Both the position numbers and the translations under genes were made by a program. From NCBI GenBank assembly GCA_046154585.1, contig JBJXDX010000030.1:1-64000 (forward strand): a stretch of DNA of 64,000 nt. Reading direction: 5' to 3'. Below, piece after piece: positions 34,747 through 43,122 of the stretch. This DNA is from CADEFX01 sp046154585. GTDB lineage: Bacteria; Pseudomonadota; Alphaproteobacteria; Rhizobiales; Hyphomicrobiaceae. The notes under the pieces were generated by a model. It had not been told where the DNA came from, ran no database searches, and saw only the letters and a program-made list of their open reading frames with translations. Within the stretch, counting starts at the first letter, position 1. Each line of letters starts with the position of its first letter.

Positions 34747-34767
34747 ACCAGTTCATGGAGAACCGCC

Positions 34768-36144
34768 ATGTCAGAGTTCGACGCCATCGTCATCGGCACT
34801 GGCCAGGCCGGACCCGCGCTGGCGCATCGGCTTGCCGGCGCGGGCCGGCGCGTCGCCATCATCGAGCGCCACCGCTTCGGAGGAACCTGCGTCAACACCG
34901 GCTGCACGCCGACCAAGACGCTGGTGGCCAGCGCCTACGCGGCGCACCTGGCGCGCAGGGCCTCCGACTACGGCGTGAATATCGGCGGCCCGATCACCAT
35001 CGACATGAAGAAGGTCAGGGAACGCAAGGACCATGTGCTGGGCTTCTCGACCCGCGGTGTCGAGCGCGGGCTGCGCGAGAACACCGGCATCACGGTTTAC
35101 ACGGGGCATGGACGCTTCGTGTCTGGTCGCGAAGTCGCCGTTGGCGACAAAATCCTGTCCGCGCCTCAGATTTTCATCAATGTCGGCGGTCGTGCTGCGG
35201 TGCCCGACATACCCGGCCTCGAGGAAGCCGGTTATTTCACCAACAGCACGCTGCTGGATGTGGATTTCGTGCCACCGCGGCTGATCGTGGTCGGCGGCAG
35301 CTACATCGGCTTGGAGTTTGCCCAGATCTTTCGCCGTTTCGGCAGCGAGGTGACGGTACTCGAGATGGCGCCGCGTCTCATTGCGCGCGAGGACGAGGAC
35401 ACGTCCCGGGCCGTTGCCGAGATCCTGGAGGCCGAAGGGATCGCCATCCACACGGGTTTGCGTGATTTAAAAGTTCACAAGCGCGGTGAGGATGTCATCA
35501 CCAGCTTCATGGGAGAGACCGGTCCGGATGAGGTTGCCGGTTCTCATATTCTCGTGGCCGTGGGGCGGCGCCCGAACACCGACGATCTCGGCCTCGACAA
35601 AGCCGGCGTCACTACCGACAAGCGCGGGTTCATTGAAGTCGACGACCAGTTGCGCACGTCTGTGCCCGGCATCTGGGCGCTTGGTGACTGCAACGGCAGG
35701 GGCGCCTTCACGCACACGGCCTGGAATGACTTCGAGATCGTGGCCGCCAATCTGCTCGACGACGATCCGCGCCGCGTCAGCGATCGCATCACCGCCTACA
35801 ATCTCTACACCGATCCGCCACTGGGCCGCGTCGGCTTGACGGAGGCGGAAGTGCGCGCCTCGGGTCGGCCCGCATTGATGGCCACCATGGCCATGGAGGA
35901 TGTCGGCCGTGCCTTCGAGAAGGGCGAGACGCAGGGTTTCATAAAGGTTCTCGTGGATCGAGACAGCAAGCAGATCCTGGGCGCGTCGATCCTGGGTGTC
36001 GGCGGCGACGAGGTCATCCATTCCATTCTCGACCTCATGCATGCCAAGGCGCCCTACACCGTGATGCAACGTGCCATGCACATCCACCCGACGGTGTCCG
36101 AGCTGCTGCCCACGATGCTGGGCGATCTGAAGCCACTCGTATAG
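34768..36144 (+). CDS. FAD-dependent pyridine nucleotide-disulfide oxidoreductase
   Basis: 458 residues, mercuric-reductase/lipoamide-dehydrogenase-like. FAD loop IGTGQAGPA near residue 9, redox pair Cys41 and Cys46 in GGTCVNTGCTPTKT, NAD loop VVGGSYIGLEFAQIF, the FAD-binding IWALGDCNG, and the C-terminal His-Glu dyad HPTVSE. It lacks the extra N-terminal metal-binding domain of MerA. Probably reduces a disulfide or quinone substrate; no dehydrogenase-complex genes lie nearby. Confidence 0.88.
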   Translation: MSEFDAIVIGTGQAGPALAHRLAGAGRRVAIIERHRFGGTCVNTGCTPTKTLVASAYAAHLARRASDYGVNIGGPITIDMKKVRERKDHVLGFSTRGVERGLRENTGITVYTGHGRFVSGREVAVGDKILSAPQIFINVGGRAAVPDIPGLEEAGYFTNSTLLDVDFVPPRLIVVGGSYIGLEFAQIFRRFGSEVTVLEMAPRLIAREDEDTSRAVAEILEAEGIAIHTGLRDLKVHKRGEDVITSFMGETGPDEVAGSHILVAVGRRPNTDDLGLDKAGVTTDKRGFIEVDDQLRTSVPGIWALGDCNGRGAFTHTAWNDFEIVAANLLDDDPRRVSDRITAYNLYTDPPLGRVGLTEAEVRASGRPALMATMAMEDVGRAFEKGETQGFIKVLVDRDSKQILGASILGVGGDEVIHSILDLMHAKAPYTVMQRAMHIHPTVSELLPTMLGDLKPLV

Positions 36145-36166
36145 CAGCAATTCGGAGGATCACATC

Positions 36167-37381
36167 GTGCAGGAGCAAGCACCATCCGCGGTGCCGCGTG
36201 ATGCAGCACAGCCGGGCGGTCCTGGTGCTCTGGCCCGCGAGCTGGTCATCGGACTGATGGCCTTTCTTACGGTTGTCGATCTTTTCGCCACGCAGGCCAT
36301 TCTGCCATCGCTCGTGCGGCACTATCAGGTTACGCCCGCAGCCATGGGGTTTGCCGTCAATGCCAGTACGATGGGCATGGCGGTCAGCGGGCTGCTCGTT
36401 GCCCTGTTCGCTCGCCGCATCGACCGGCGGTGGGGAATTCTGGTGAGCCTGGCGCTGCTGGCCGTCCCAACGGTGCTGCTGGCGATCGCGCCGGGGCTTG
36501 GCACATTCACGGCGTTGCGTGTGCTGCAGGGCGTGTTCATGGCATCGGCTTTCACGCTGACGCTGGCGTATCTCGGAGAGGAGTACAGTGCCACCGATGC
36601 CGCTGGTGCTTTTGCCGCCTACATCACGGGCAATGTCGCCAGCAATCTCATCGGGAGGCTTATCTCGGCGGGGCTTTCGGATCATTTCGGACTGGCGGCC
36701 AACTTCTACATCTTCGCGTTGCTCAATCTCGCCGGGGCGGTGCTCGTCTATTTCAGCGTGCATCGCGCGCCGCCAATGCAGCCCGTGGACCCATTGGCAG
36801 CGTCGCCGATGACGACTTGGTCTCTCCATCTGCGCAACGGCTCGCTGCGCGCCGGGTTCGGCATCGGCTTTTGCATCCTGTTTGCGTTCATCGGCACGTT
36901 CACCTACGTCAACTTCGTGCTGACACGCCCGCCGCTCTCGCTGGGTACGATGCAGCTCGGGCTCGTGTATTTCGTGTTTCTTCCGTCGATCTTCACGACG
37001 CCACTGGCTGGCCGGGCTATCCAGCGGTGGGGAACACCTGTGGCGCTGTGGACGGGACTTGCAGTCGCGGCGGCCGGCCTGCCGTTGCTGGTGGCGCCAA
37101 ATCTGGCCGCGGTGCTGATCGGAATGGTCCTTATGGGCGTGGGTACATTTTTTGCGCAAGCAACAGCGACCGGCTTCGTCAGCAAAGCCGCCACGACGGA
37201 TCGCGCGGCCGCAAGCGGCCTTTACCTCGCGTCATACTTCTTCGGCGGTCTGGTTGGGAGCGCGGTCTTGGGGCAAGTCTTTGACCGGTTCGGATGGGCC
37301 GCTTGCGTCGGTTGCATCGGACTGTCGTTGATTGTGGCCGCTGTGTTGGCCGTCAAGCTGCGCATAAGCTCCAGCGCTTGA
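36167..37381 (+). CDS. MFS transporter
   Basis: 404 residues with about 12 hydrophobic helices. Motif A analogue is LLVALFARRIDRRWG after helix 2, and the C half has GRAIQRWGTPVALWTG. GTG start with GGAGG upstream. Probably a proton-driven exporter of the drug:H+ type; the substrate is not evident. Last gene of the plus-strand unit, ending before a strong hairpin. Confidence 0.88.
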   Translation: MQEQAPSAVPRDAAQPGGPGALARELVIGLMAFLTVVDLFATQAILPSLVRHYQVTPAAMGFAVNASTMGMAVSGLLVALFARRIDRRWGILVSLALLAVPTVLLAIAPGLGTFTALRVLQGVFMASAFTLTLAYLGEEYSATDAAGAFAAYITGNVASNLIGRLISAGLSDHFGLAANFYIFALLNLAGAVLVYFSVHRAPPMQPVDPLAASPMTTWSLHLRNGSLRAGFGIGFCILFAFIGTFTYVNFVLTRPPLSLGTMQLGLVYFVFLPSIFTTPLAGRAIQRWGTPVALWTGLAVAAAGLPLLVAPNLAAVLIGMVLMGVGTFFAQATATGFVSKAATTDRAAASGLYLASYFFGGLVGSAVLGQVFDRFGWAACVGCIGLSLIVAAVLAVKLRISSSA

Positions 37382-37410
37382 CTGCCATAGTCTTTCCAAT
37401 TGCAGGAGGA

Positions 37411-37433
37411 GGGCCGCTGCATCACAGCGGCCC
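37411..37433. terminator. Hairpin between convergent genes (bidirectional terminator)
   Basis: Perfect 9-bp GC-rich stem GGGCCGCTG / CAGCGGCCC with a 5-base loop, between the MFS stop and the stop of the small peptide gene on the opposite strand. No T-run follows on either side, so termination efficiency is uncertain. Confidence 0.55.
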
Positions 37434-37442
37434 CGCTGACTA

Positions 37443-37562
37443 TTAGGGAAGCTGATAGCCCTTGGACGGCCCGTGACTGGAGGTGCCGAAGGCGCGATCG
37501 GCAGACGCCGGTGTGGCCGCGACGGCAAGGAGAACAAGGACAAGGCTGCAGAAGGTCTTCAT
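37443..37562 (-). CDS. Small secreted peptide (39 residues)
   Basis: Start ATG at 37562 with AGGAG 8 bp upstream. A classical signal peptide (MKTFCSLVLVLLAVAATPASA) would leave an 18-residue mature peptide ending GPSKGYQLP. No family recognised. The gene is divergent from the secreted repeat protein and convergent with the MFS gene. Confidence 0.6.
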   Translation of the reverse strand: MKTFCSLVLVLLAVAATPASADRAFGTSSHGPSKGYQLP

Positions 37563-37856
37563 GGCGATAGCTCCTGGGTTGGTGGATGTGCAGTGATCTC
37601 CAAGAGCTAGGAGGCCGGTGCGCCCAGGACCAATGCCCTTCCTTTGTGGATCCAATATCGGAGCGGTATGCCCCAGCGGCCACGGCCAACCAGCGACGTG
37701 CGCGCACTCCGGCAACCATGCCGTCCAGGTATCGAACCCGAACCCGAACGGCATTATCTCTGCGTCCTGAGGATTTCTACTCTCCCCTTCAAGCTCGAGC
37801 ACCGCAAAAGGTGGATCGAGCGAAACTACCGATCAGTCCATCAATGGGAGAGAAAG
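37563..37856. other. Divergent intergenic region of two secreted-protein genes
   Basis: 294 bp between the 39-residue peptide and the repeat protein. It holds promoters for both presumably, but no clear -35/-10 pair; a short threefold CGAACC-type repetition is seen near 37730. The open frame running through it into the repeat gene is not protein-like. Confidence 0.35.
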
Positions 37857-38204
37857 ATGAACAAGTCTGCCATCCGTCTGGCTTTGGCTGGAGCAATCTG
37901 CCTCGTCGCCTCTGGTCTCGCGCAGGCGCAATCCGCGGCCGGCGCCTTCGACGGCAAGAAGTTCTTCGAGGAGATCTCCTCCAAGGGCGTCAATACCAAG
38001 GGCCTCGACGGCAACAAGTTCTTTGAGGAGCTGGCCTCCAAGGGCGTCAATTCGAAAGCGCCGATCGATGCCAAGGCGTTCTTCCAGGAGCTGTCGTCGC
38101 GCGGCGTCAACACGCAAGGCATCGACGCCAACAAGTTCTTCGAGGAGCTATCATCGCGCGGCGTGAAGATGCCCGACATGATGGTTGTGAAGAGCACGCA
38201 GTAG
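37857..38204 (+). CDS. Secreted protein with four tandem ~19-residue repeats
   Basis: 115 residues: signal peptide (cleavage near LAQAQ, residue 24), then four repeats at residues 31-49, 50-69, 70-88 and 89-107. The unit is aromatic/aliphatic-D-[GA]-x-[KA]-FF-[EQ]-E-[IL]-[SA]-S-[KR]-GVN, for example DGNKFFEELASKGVN and DAKAFFQELSSRGVN. Hydrophobic FF and L spacing suggests a helical or solenoid repeat. ATG at 37857 after GAGAG. No known family recognised; the DNA of the repeats has diverged only modestly. Confidence 0.75.
   Translation: MNKSAIRLALAGAICLVASGLAQAQSAAGAFDGKKFFEEISSKGVNTKGLDGNKFFEELASKGVNSKAPIDAKAFFQELSSRGVNTQGIDANKFFEELSSRGVKMPDMMVVKSTQ
37947..38177 (+). repeat. Four-fold internal tandem repeat (57-60 bp units)
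   Basis: DNA encoding the four repeats of the secreted protein. Units begin with the codons for [F/L/I]DG or [I]DA and each contain AAGTTCTT or a near variant. Unit lengths are 57, 60, 57 and 57 bp; the second unit carries one extra codon. Confidence 0.7.
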
Positions 38205-38213
38205 CATCGTGGC

Positions 38214-38228
38214 CGGGGCAGCGCCCCG
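38214..38228 (+). terminator. Short GC hairpin after repeat-protein gene
   Basis: CGGGGC-AGC-GCCCCG, a perfect 6-bp stem with a 3-base loop, 10 bp after the stop codon. No clear T-run; terminator or RNA 3'-end stabiliser. Confidence 0.4.
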
Positions 38229-38324
38229 CTCATCCAAGAGATGAAAACCTAAGTCGCCTAGCAGCCAGCACCGCCGATCAAGGCCTGGTGCTGGCCTTCC
38301 TACGCAGCGAACCGGGAGGCTCAA

Positions 38325-39725
38325 ATGGCGATCATCCTTCGGCGCAGCAATCGATTTCCTCGCCTGACGACACTCTCATCAGTGCTGACTGCGGCCGTCG
38401 CGGTTGCGGCCATGGCAATTCTGGGCAACGCCCGGAGCGACTCCCCGCAGCCCGGCCGCCCCATCAGCTCGTTTGCGCCCATCCTCGAGAAGATCATTCC
38501 AGCCGTGGTGACGATCCGCGTCACCGGCGAAACGCTCAAGCCGGTGGAATTTCTGCCGCGAAAGGACGGCCAAGAAACAGCAGCTGCCCAGAGGGAGACG
38601 TTCCGAGCGGGTGGCTCCGGCGTCATCGTCGATGCCGGCAACGGTTACATTCTTACCAACAACCACGTCATCGAAAATGCCAAGCGGATCGAGGTCGGGC
38701 TGTCCGACGGCCGGCGCATTCTGGCGAAGCTGATCGGGCGCGACATCGGCACGGACGTTGCGGTCATCAAGGTCGAGGAGCCAAATCTGCCGTCGGTCGC
38801 CGTCGGCAACTCGGATCAGATGCGCGTCGGCGACGTCATCATGGCCGTGGGCAATCCGTTCGGGCTCGAGAGCACCGCTACACTCGGCATCATCAGCGCA
38901 CTCATGCGCACCGAAGTCGGCCATGAGGCCTTCGAGGACTTCATGCAGATCGACGCACAGATCAATCCGGGAAACTCAGGCGGCGCACTTGTCAACATCA
39001 ATGGCGAGCTGGTCGGCATCAACACTGCTGTTGCAGGCGGGCCGGACCGCAACGTCGGCATCGGCTTTGCCATCCCCATCAACATGGCCAAGGTGGTCAA
39101 GAGCGAGCTGATCGCGCATGGGCGAATGCGCCGCGGGTCGCTGGGGCTCGTGGTCGAGGATCTGGCGCCCGAGGCTGCGCCTGTCTCGATGATCGGTCCC
39201 AAGCGCGGAGCGGTGATCACGCGAGTTGTTTCAGGCTCTCCGGGCGAAAAGGCCGGATTGAAGGCGGGCGACATCGTCGTCGGCGTAGGCGCCAAGCCGG
39301 TGCGCGGGGCCGCCGAGTATACGACGCGCGTCGTGACACTCCCGATCGATGTGCCCGTTCTTTTGACGACTTTTGTCGATGGGCAGAAGACGCAGCGTTC
39401 GCTGCGGGCGACGGAGATGGTCACGGTGCCGGTCGAGCGCACTCTTTCACGAGATGCCGGCAGCATCTCCGGAGCAGCATTGGGAGATATCCTGCCCGGC
39501 AATCCGCTTTACGGCGATGTCCGCGGCACACAAGTGCTGAAAGTCCCAGCCGATACGGCCGCGGGCCAAGCAGGCTTCCAGGAAGGCGACGTTATCGTCG
39601 GCGTCGACGGCATGAACGTACGCTCCACCGACGACCTCGTGCGCGCACTGGACCGCACGGGAATGCAGTACCGCGTTCGCCTCGTGCGGAGCGGCATGCC
39701 AGGCTGGATCCGGGGGGGCAGGTAG
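38325..39725 (+). CDS. DegP/HtrA-family periplasmic serine protease
   Basis: 466 residues: N-terminal membrane or signal helix (LTAAVAVAAMAIL, residues ~21-33), a trypsin-like domain with His114 (TNNHVIENA), Asp144 (IGTDVAVIKV) and Ser218 (GNSGGALVN), then two PDZ domains (GSPGEKAGLKAGDIVVG and TAAGQAGFQEGDVIVG). A standard Do-type protease/chaperone layout for envelope protein quality control. SD GGGAGG before the ATG. The next gene, convergent, is the anti-sigma factor. Confidence 0.9.
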   Translation: MAIILRRSNRFPRLTTLSSVLTAAVAVAAMAILGNARSDSPQPGRPISSFAPILEKIIPAVVTIRVTGETLKPVEFLPRKDGQETAAAQRETFRAGGSGVIVDAGNGYILTNNHVIENAKRIEVGLSDGRRILAKLIGRDIGTDVAVIKVEEPNLPSVAVGNSDQMRVGDVIMAVGNPFGLESTATLGIISALMRTEVGHEAFEDFMQIDAQINPGNSGGALVNINGELVGINTAVAGGPDRNVGIGFAIPINMAKVVKSELIAHGRMRRGSLGLVVEDLAPEAAPVSMIGPKRGAVITRVVSGSPGEKAGLKAGDIVVGVGAKPVRGAAEYTTRVVTLPIDVPVLLTTFVDGQKTQRSLRATEMVTVPVERTLSRDAGSISGAALGDILPGNPLYGDVRGTQVLKVPADTAAGQAGFQEGDVIVGVDGMNVRSTDDLVRALDRTGMQYRVRLVRSGMPGWIRGGR

Positions 39726-39750
39726 ATGCGCGCAATTGCCTGCATTCACC

Positions 39751-40389
39751 TCACCAGCGCAACACCCAACGTCCCGCCAATGCGCCGGTCACCGTCACCA
39801 GACCCACGGCCAGCGTGTACCACACGGCCACGAAGAGCGGCGAATCGTCCGGGCAATGGGTCGCATACAGCGCGGCCGACAGGCCGCCGGCCAGCAGCCC
39901 CGCGATCGCCCCTGCCGTCGCCGGAGACTGCGGAGCACCCGCACGCAATGCGATCAGCAGTGCCGCGAGTGGCACGATCGAAAGCGATGGAATCGCGCTC
40001 AAGCAGGTACGGGCGTAACGCCCTGCGGCCAGGTCGTACCAATGCGTCGGCGGCATGGCCGCGAGCTCGTAGAGCACCGCAAGGGCCAGAAGCGCGAGGG
40101 GCACCGCGATCCATCCCGCGACGTCCTTTAGGCGTACCTCCGGCCGGGCCAACTGGAGGCATGCCCACGAGGCACATGTCACGCAGATCAGCGCCAGCAT
40201 GAGCTTGAAGACGAAGCGCCACGTTTCAAGCGCAGCGCCTATGTCAGGGCGGACGCCGAGGGAAAGGGCAAACAATGTTCCGGCAACAAGCACGCCCAGC
40301 ACAGCCGCGCCAAGGACCCGGGTCGCGGTGGACCGCTGCGGCCGAGGGGCATCCTGTACGAGAGCTTCGATGAGATCGTCTGTCTTCAT
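39751..40389 (-). CDS. NrsF/OsrA-family anti-sigma factor
   Basis: 212 residues with six hydrophobic helices and a short cytoplasmic N-terminus (MKTDDLIEALVQD) that should hold the sigma factor. Cys129 (RTCLSA) and Cys179 (THCPDD) are 50 residues apart. I recall these same positions (129/179; 131/181 in Caulobacter) as the redox- or metal-sensing cysteines of OsrA/NrsF. Extra cysteines occur at 69, 72 and 77. It overlaps the sigma gene by 4 bp. Confidence 0.88.
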   Translation of the reverse strand: MKTDDLIEALVQDAPRPQRSTATRVLGAAVLGVLVAGTLFALSLGVRPDIGAALETWRFVFKLMLALICVTCASWACLQLARPEVRLKDVAGWIAVPLALLALAVLYELAAMPPTHWYDLAAGRYARTCLSAIPSLSIVPLAALLIALRAGAPQSPATAGAIAGLLAGGLSAALYATHCPDDSPLFVAVWYTLAVGLVTVTGALAGRWVLRW

Positions 40390-40937
40390 GACTGGTCGTT
40401 TCGTAAGGCTTTGGAGAGAGAGCGCAGGGCGCGATGAAGAACGACACGAACGTGACCTTCCGTCATCCCGAGCCGCTCGGCGACCTCTCGGGCGCTCTGC
40501 CCCTCGAGTGACATGGCGACGACGACGTCGCGCTGCCGCCCCTTGAGTTTCCCGATGGCGACATCAGCATCCAGTCCGCTCGCAACCGATGGCGACTCGA
40601 CAGCAACAAGCAAGTCCCCGAACGCGTCGATGGGGAGGTGCTGCCCCCGTCCCGAGCGCCGCAGATGGTCCAGGAGCTTGTTGTGGGCTATGGCCCGAAC
40701 CCACGGCAGCAAAGGCCTGGTCTCGATCCATGTATGCCGCTTCAGGTGCATGGCGAGCAGTGTCTCTTGTACGATATCCTCGACATCCTCGGTGGAGGAG
40801 CCAAAGCGCGAGAACGCTCGCCGCGCGAACCCGCGCAAAAGTGGCGCGAGCAGGCGCAGCAGATCGCGATACGCGTGCGCATCGCCGCGGTTGGCGGCAC
40901 GCATCAGCTCGTCGAGATCCGCCTCCGGTAGCGCCAC
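40386..40937 (-). CDS. ECF sigma factor, SigF/EcfF type
   Basis: 183 residues. Region 2 includes DVEDIVQETLLAMHLKRHTW and region 4 is an HTH with REVAERLGMTEGHVRVVLHRAL. No region 3, as in ECF sigmas. The GTG start at 40937 lies just ~13 bp from the -10 of its own promoter, so the leader would be very short; an ATG at 40904 (172 residues) is the alternative. Autoregulated (see promoter) and held by the adjacent NrsF-like protein. Confidence 0.9.
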   Translation of the reverse strand: MALPEADLDELMRAANRGDAHAYRDLLRLLAPLLRGFARRAFSRFGSSTEDVEDIVQETLLAMHLKRHTWIETRPLLPWVRAIAHNKLLDHLRRSGRGQHLPIDAFGDLLVAVESPSVASGLDADVAIGKLKGRQRDVVVAMSLEGQSAREVAERLGMTEGHVRVVLHRALRSLSKALRNDQS

Positions 40938-40949
40938 GCACTCAGCCCT

Positions 40950-40977
40950 TATTCGGACGCAACCGGCCCGCCGTTAC
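40950..40977 (-). promoter_or_regulatory. SigF-type ECF promoter of the sigF-nrsF operon
   Basis: Reading on the minus strand: -35 GTAACG (40977-40972), 16-bp spacer, -10 CGAATA (40955-40950). This matches the GTAACC-N16-CGAA consensus I recall for Caulobacter SigF, and mirrors the promoter on the other strand 47 bp away. Predicted autoregulation. Confidence 0.75.
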
Positions 40978-41023
40978 AGGTCTGGCAAAAAAAGTCCACC
41001 CGAAGCACAAAAGCGTGAACAGT

Positions 41024-41051
41024 GTAACGCTGAAGCCCTTTCCTGCGAATT
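41024..41051 (+). promoter_or_regulatory. SigF-type ECF promoter of the plus-strand operon
   Basis: -35 GTAACG (41024-41029), 16-bp spacer, -10 CGAATT (41046-41051). Same form as the minus-strand promoter. A start site near 41058 would give a ~30-nt leader to the GTG at 41088, which has GGGGG 6 bp upstream. Confidence 0.75.
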
Positions 41052-41087
41052 CCCCTTTGTCGTTGCGACCGGTCATGGGGGATTTGC

Positions 41088-42395
41088 GTGAGCTTTCGCA
41101 CATTTGATCGGGTCAATTCCAACGCCGCCACGGTGAATCCTGGCCGCCCTGCCGCTCGCGAGGCGCACCGTCAAACGATTCCTCCCAAGATCCAAGCCGG
41201 GCACGCAACAGCGCAGCGGTCCCATCCCATCTCAGTTCAAGGTCTCCACCCCGAGACGATCGCCGCCCAGGCCGGCGGCATTGCCGATAGTGCCACGGGA
41301 GGCCTCGTTCCCCCGATCCACGTGGCAAGCACGTTCGTCCGCGATGCCGACAATCAATATCGGCGCGGCTACTGCTACGGCCGCGCGGACAATGCCATGG
41401 TTCGCCATGTCGAAGACGTTTTGGCGGGCCTGGAGGGCGGCGCCGCAACCCTTCTCTTCGGATCCGGTATGGCTGCGGCCACGACGGCGTTTCTGGCGCT
41501 GCAGCCCCCCGCTCATGTGGTTGCGCCGACGGCGATGTATTGGGGGCTGCGGCAATGGCTGGTCGACGAGGCGCCGCGCCATGGACTTGAGGCGACATTT
41601 GTCGATGCAGGTTCACCCGCCGCATTGCAGGTCGCGATCCGACCGGGCCGTACGCAACTGGTCTGGATCGAGACGCCGTCAAATCCCCTCTGGACCATCA
41701 CGGACATCGCTGCCGCAGCGCAAATAGCCCATGCGGGAGGCGCCCTTCTGGCTGTGGACTCCACGGTATCGACGCCCGTGCTCACCCGGCCGCTCGCGTT
41801 GGGGGCGGACCTCATCCTGCATTCGGCAACGAAATACCTCAACGGCCATTCCGATGTCGTGGCCGGAGCAATCGTGTTCGGCGAGATGGCCCGGGAGTTC
41901 GATGCTTGCGCCAGGTTGCGCGGCATGCTTGGCGGTGTCCTCGGCCCGTTCGAAGCCTCGCAGCTGTTACGGGGCCTGCGGACGCTGCATGTGCGTGTTC
42001 GCCACCAAAGCGCGGCCGCACTGACGATCGCGCGGCACTTCCACGGCCATGCGCAAATCAAGCAGCTTCTCTATCCGGGGCTTCCCTCCCATCCTGGCCA
42101 TGCCGTGGCCGCCCGGCAGATGCGGGGCGGCTTTGGTGGGATGCTTTCGATGCGTCTCCGCGGCGGCGAGGCTGCGGCCATCGCCGCGGCCGCGCACATG
42201 CGCGTGTGGAAGCGCGCGACCTCTCTGGGTGGCGTCGAGAGCCTCGTTGAACACCGCTCCAGCATCGAAGGTCCCGGCAGCCCATGTCCCTCCGATCTTC
42301 TGCGCTTCTCAGTCGGTCTCGAGAACATCGATGACCTGATAGCCGACATCGAGCACTCCCTCGGCGCTGATCGCCACGACATGAGCAGGGGATAA
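41088..42395 (+). CDS. Cys/Met-metabolism PLP enzyme (cystathionine lyase/synthase-like)
   Basis: 435 residues, trans-sulfuration PLP family. The PLP lysine is Lys249 in HSATKYLNGHSD; the cofactor Tyr is in YGRADNAMV and a substrate motif VWIETPSNPLW precedes it. An N-terminal extension of ~50 residues lacks family similarity. The GTG start is supported by GGGGG 6 bp upstream and by the SigF-type promoter. First gene of the SigF-controlled unit. Whether it lyses cystathionine, cysteine or methionine cannot be read. Confidence 0.85.
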   Translation: MSFRTFDRVNSNAATVNPGRPAAREAHRQTIPPKIQAGHATAQRSHPISVQGLHPETIAAQAGGIADSATGGLVPPIHVASTFVRDADNQYRRGYCYGRADNAMVRHVEDVLAGLEGGAATLLFGSGMAAATTAFLALQPPAHVVAPTAMYWGLRQWLVDEAPRHGLEATFVDAGSPAALQVAIRPGRTQLVWIETPSNPLWTITDIAAAAQIAHAGGALLAVDSTVSTPVLTRPLALGADLILHSATKYLNGHSDVVAGAIVFGEMAREFDACARLRGMLGGVLGPFEASQLLRGLRTLHVRVRHQSAAALTIARHFHGHAQIKQLLYPGLPSHPGHAVAARQMRGGFGGMLSMRLRGGEAAAIAAAAHMRVWKRATSLGGVESLVEHRSSIEGPGSPCPSDLLRFSVGLENIDDLIADIEHSLGADRHDMSRG

Positions 42396-42399
42396 GGCC

Positions 42400-43122
42400 A
42401 TGAGATCTGTCGCAGTCGGTATTTTCTGCAAGACGCCAGCGACCGGCTTCTCAAAGACACGGCTGTCACCGCCCCTCCGTCCCGAGGACTGCAGTGCCAT
42501 TTCAGCCTGCTTCATCCGCGATCTCGCCGGCACGATCCATTCTCTGGGCGGCGACGCAACACCCTACGCGGTCTATACGCCGGTCGGAACGGAACCCGCG
42601 TTGCGTGCCCTATTGCCTCCGAGCTTCCGTCTGCTGCCGCAACGCGATGGCGACTTCGGCACGCGCCTCTCTCATTCCGTCACGGAGCTGCTGCGCGCTG
42701 GCCATGCGGGGGCAATTCTGGTCAATGCCGACAGTCCCACGCTCCCCGTGGCGATCCTGCAGGCTGCGGTCGATGCGTTGCTGCGCCAGGATGTCGTTGT
42801 CCTGAGCCCTTCGTTTGACGGCGGCTACACTTTGGTTGGCTTGTCCCGGCCGCACCCTCAAGTGTTCTCGGACATCCCCTGGAGCACCCCGCACGTCCAT
42901 CGCCTCACGATGCAGCGCGCCGCCGAGATCAATGTTCCGGTCATCAATGTTCCCGGCTGGTACGATGTCGATGACAGGCAGACCTTGCAGTTGTTGAAGA
43001 CCGAGCTTGCTGGCAAGCGCCTGCCCTTTGCCGAGCCAGGCCTCAAAGGTGCAGACGCCCCCGCCACACGCCAGTTCCTCACGCACCGGCTTGCGCCGCT
43101 GGAGGTCGAGGCGTCGTGGTGA
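42400..43122 (+). CDS. DUF2064/TIGR04282 glycosyltransferase-like protein
   Basis: 240 residues. N-terminal CKTPATGFSKTRLSP, the central GDFGTRLSHS and LVNADSPTLP (the DxD-like nucleotide-sugar site), and FDGGYTLVGLS are the hallmarks of the DUF2064 family, whose GT-A-like members include the arsenosugar-biosynthesis-type proteins. It sits 4 bp after the PLP gene and precedes two other glycosyltransferases, so it probably belongs to a glycan or glycolipid pathway. Confidence 0.82.
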   Translation: MRSVAVGIFCKTPATGFSKTRLSPPLRPEDCSAISACFIRDLAGTIHSLGGDATPYAVYTPVGTEPALRALLPPSFRLLPQRDGDFGTRLSHSVTELLRAGHAGAILVNADSPTLPVAILQAAVDALLRQDVVVLSPSFDGGYTLVGLSRPHPQVFSDIPWSTPHVHRLTMQRAAEINVPVINVPGWYDVDDRQTLQLLKTELAGKRLPFAEPGLKGADAPATRQFLTHRLAPLEVEASW

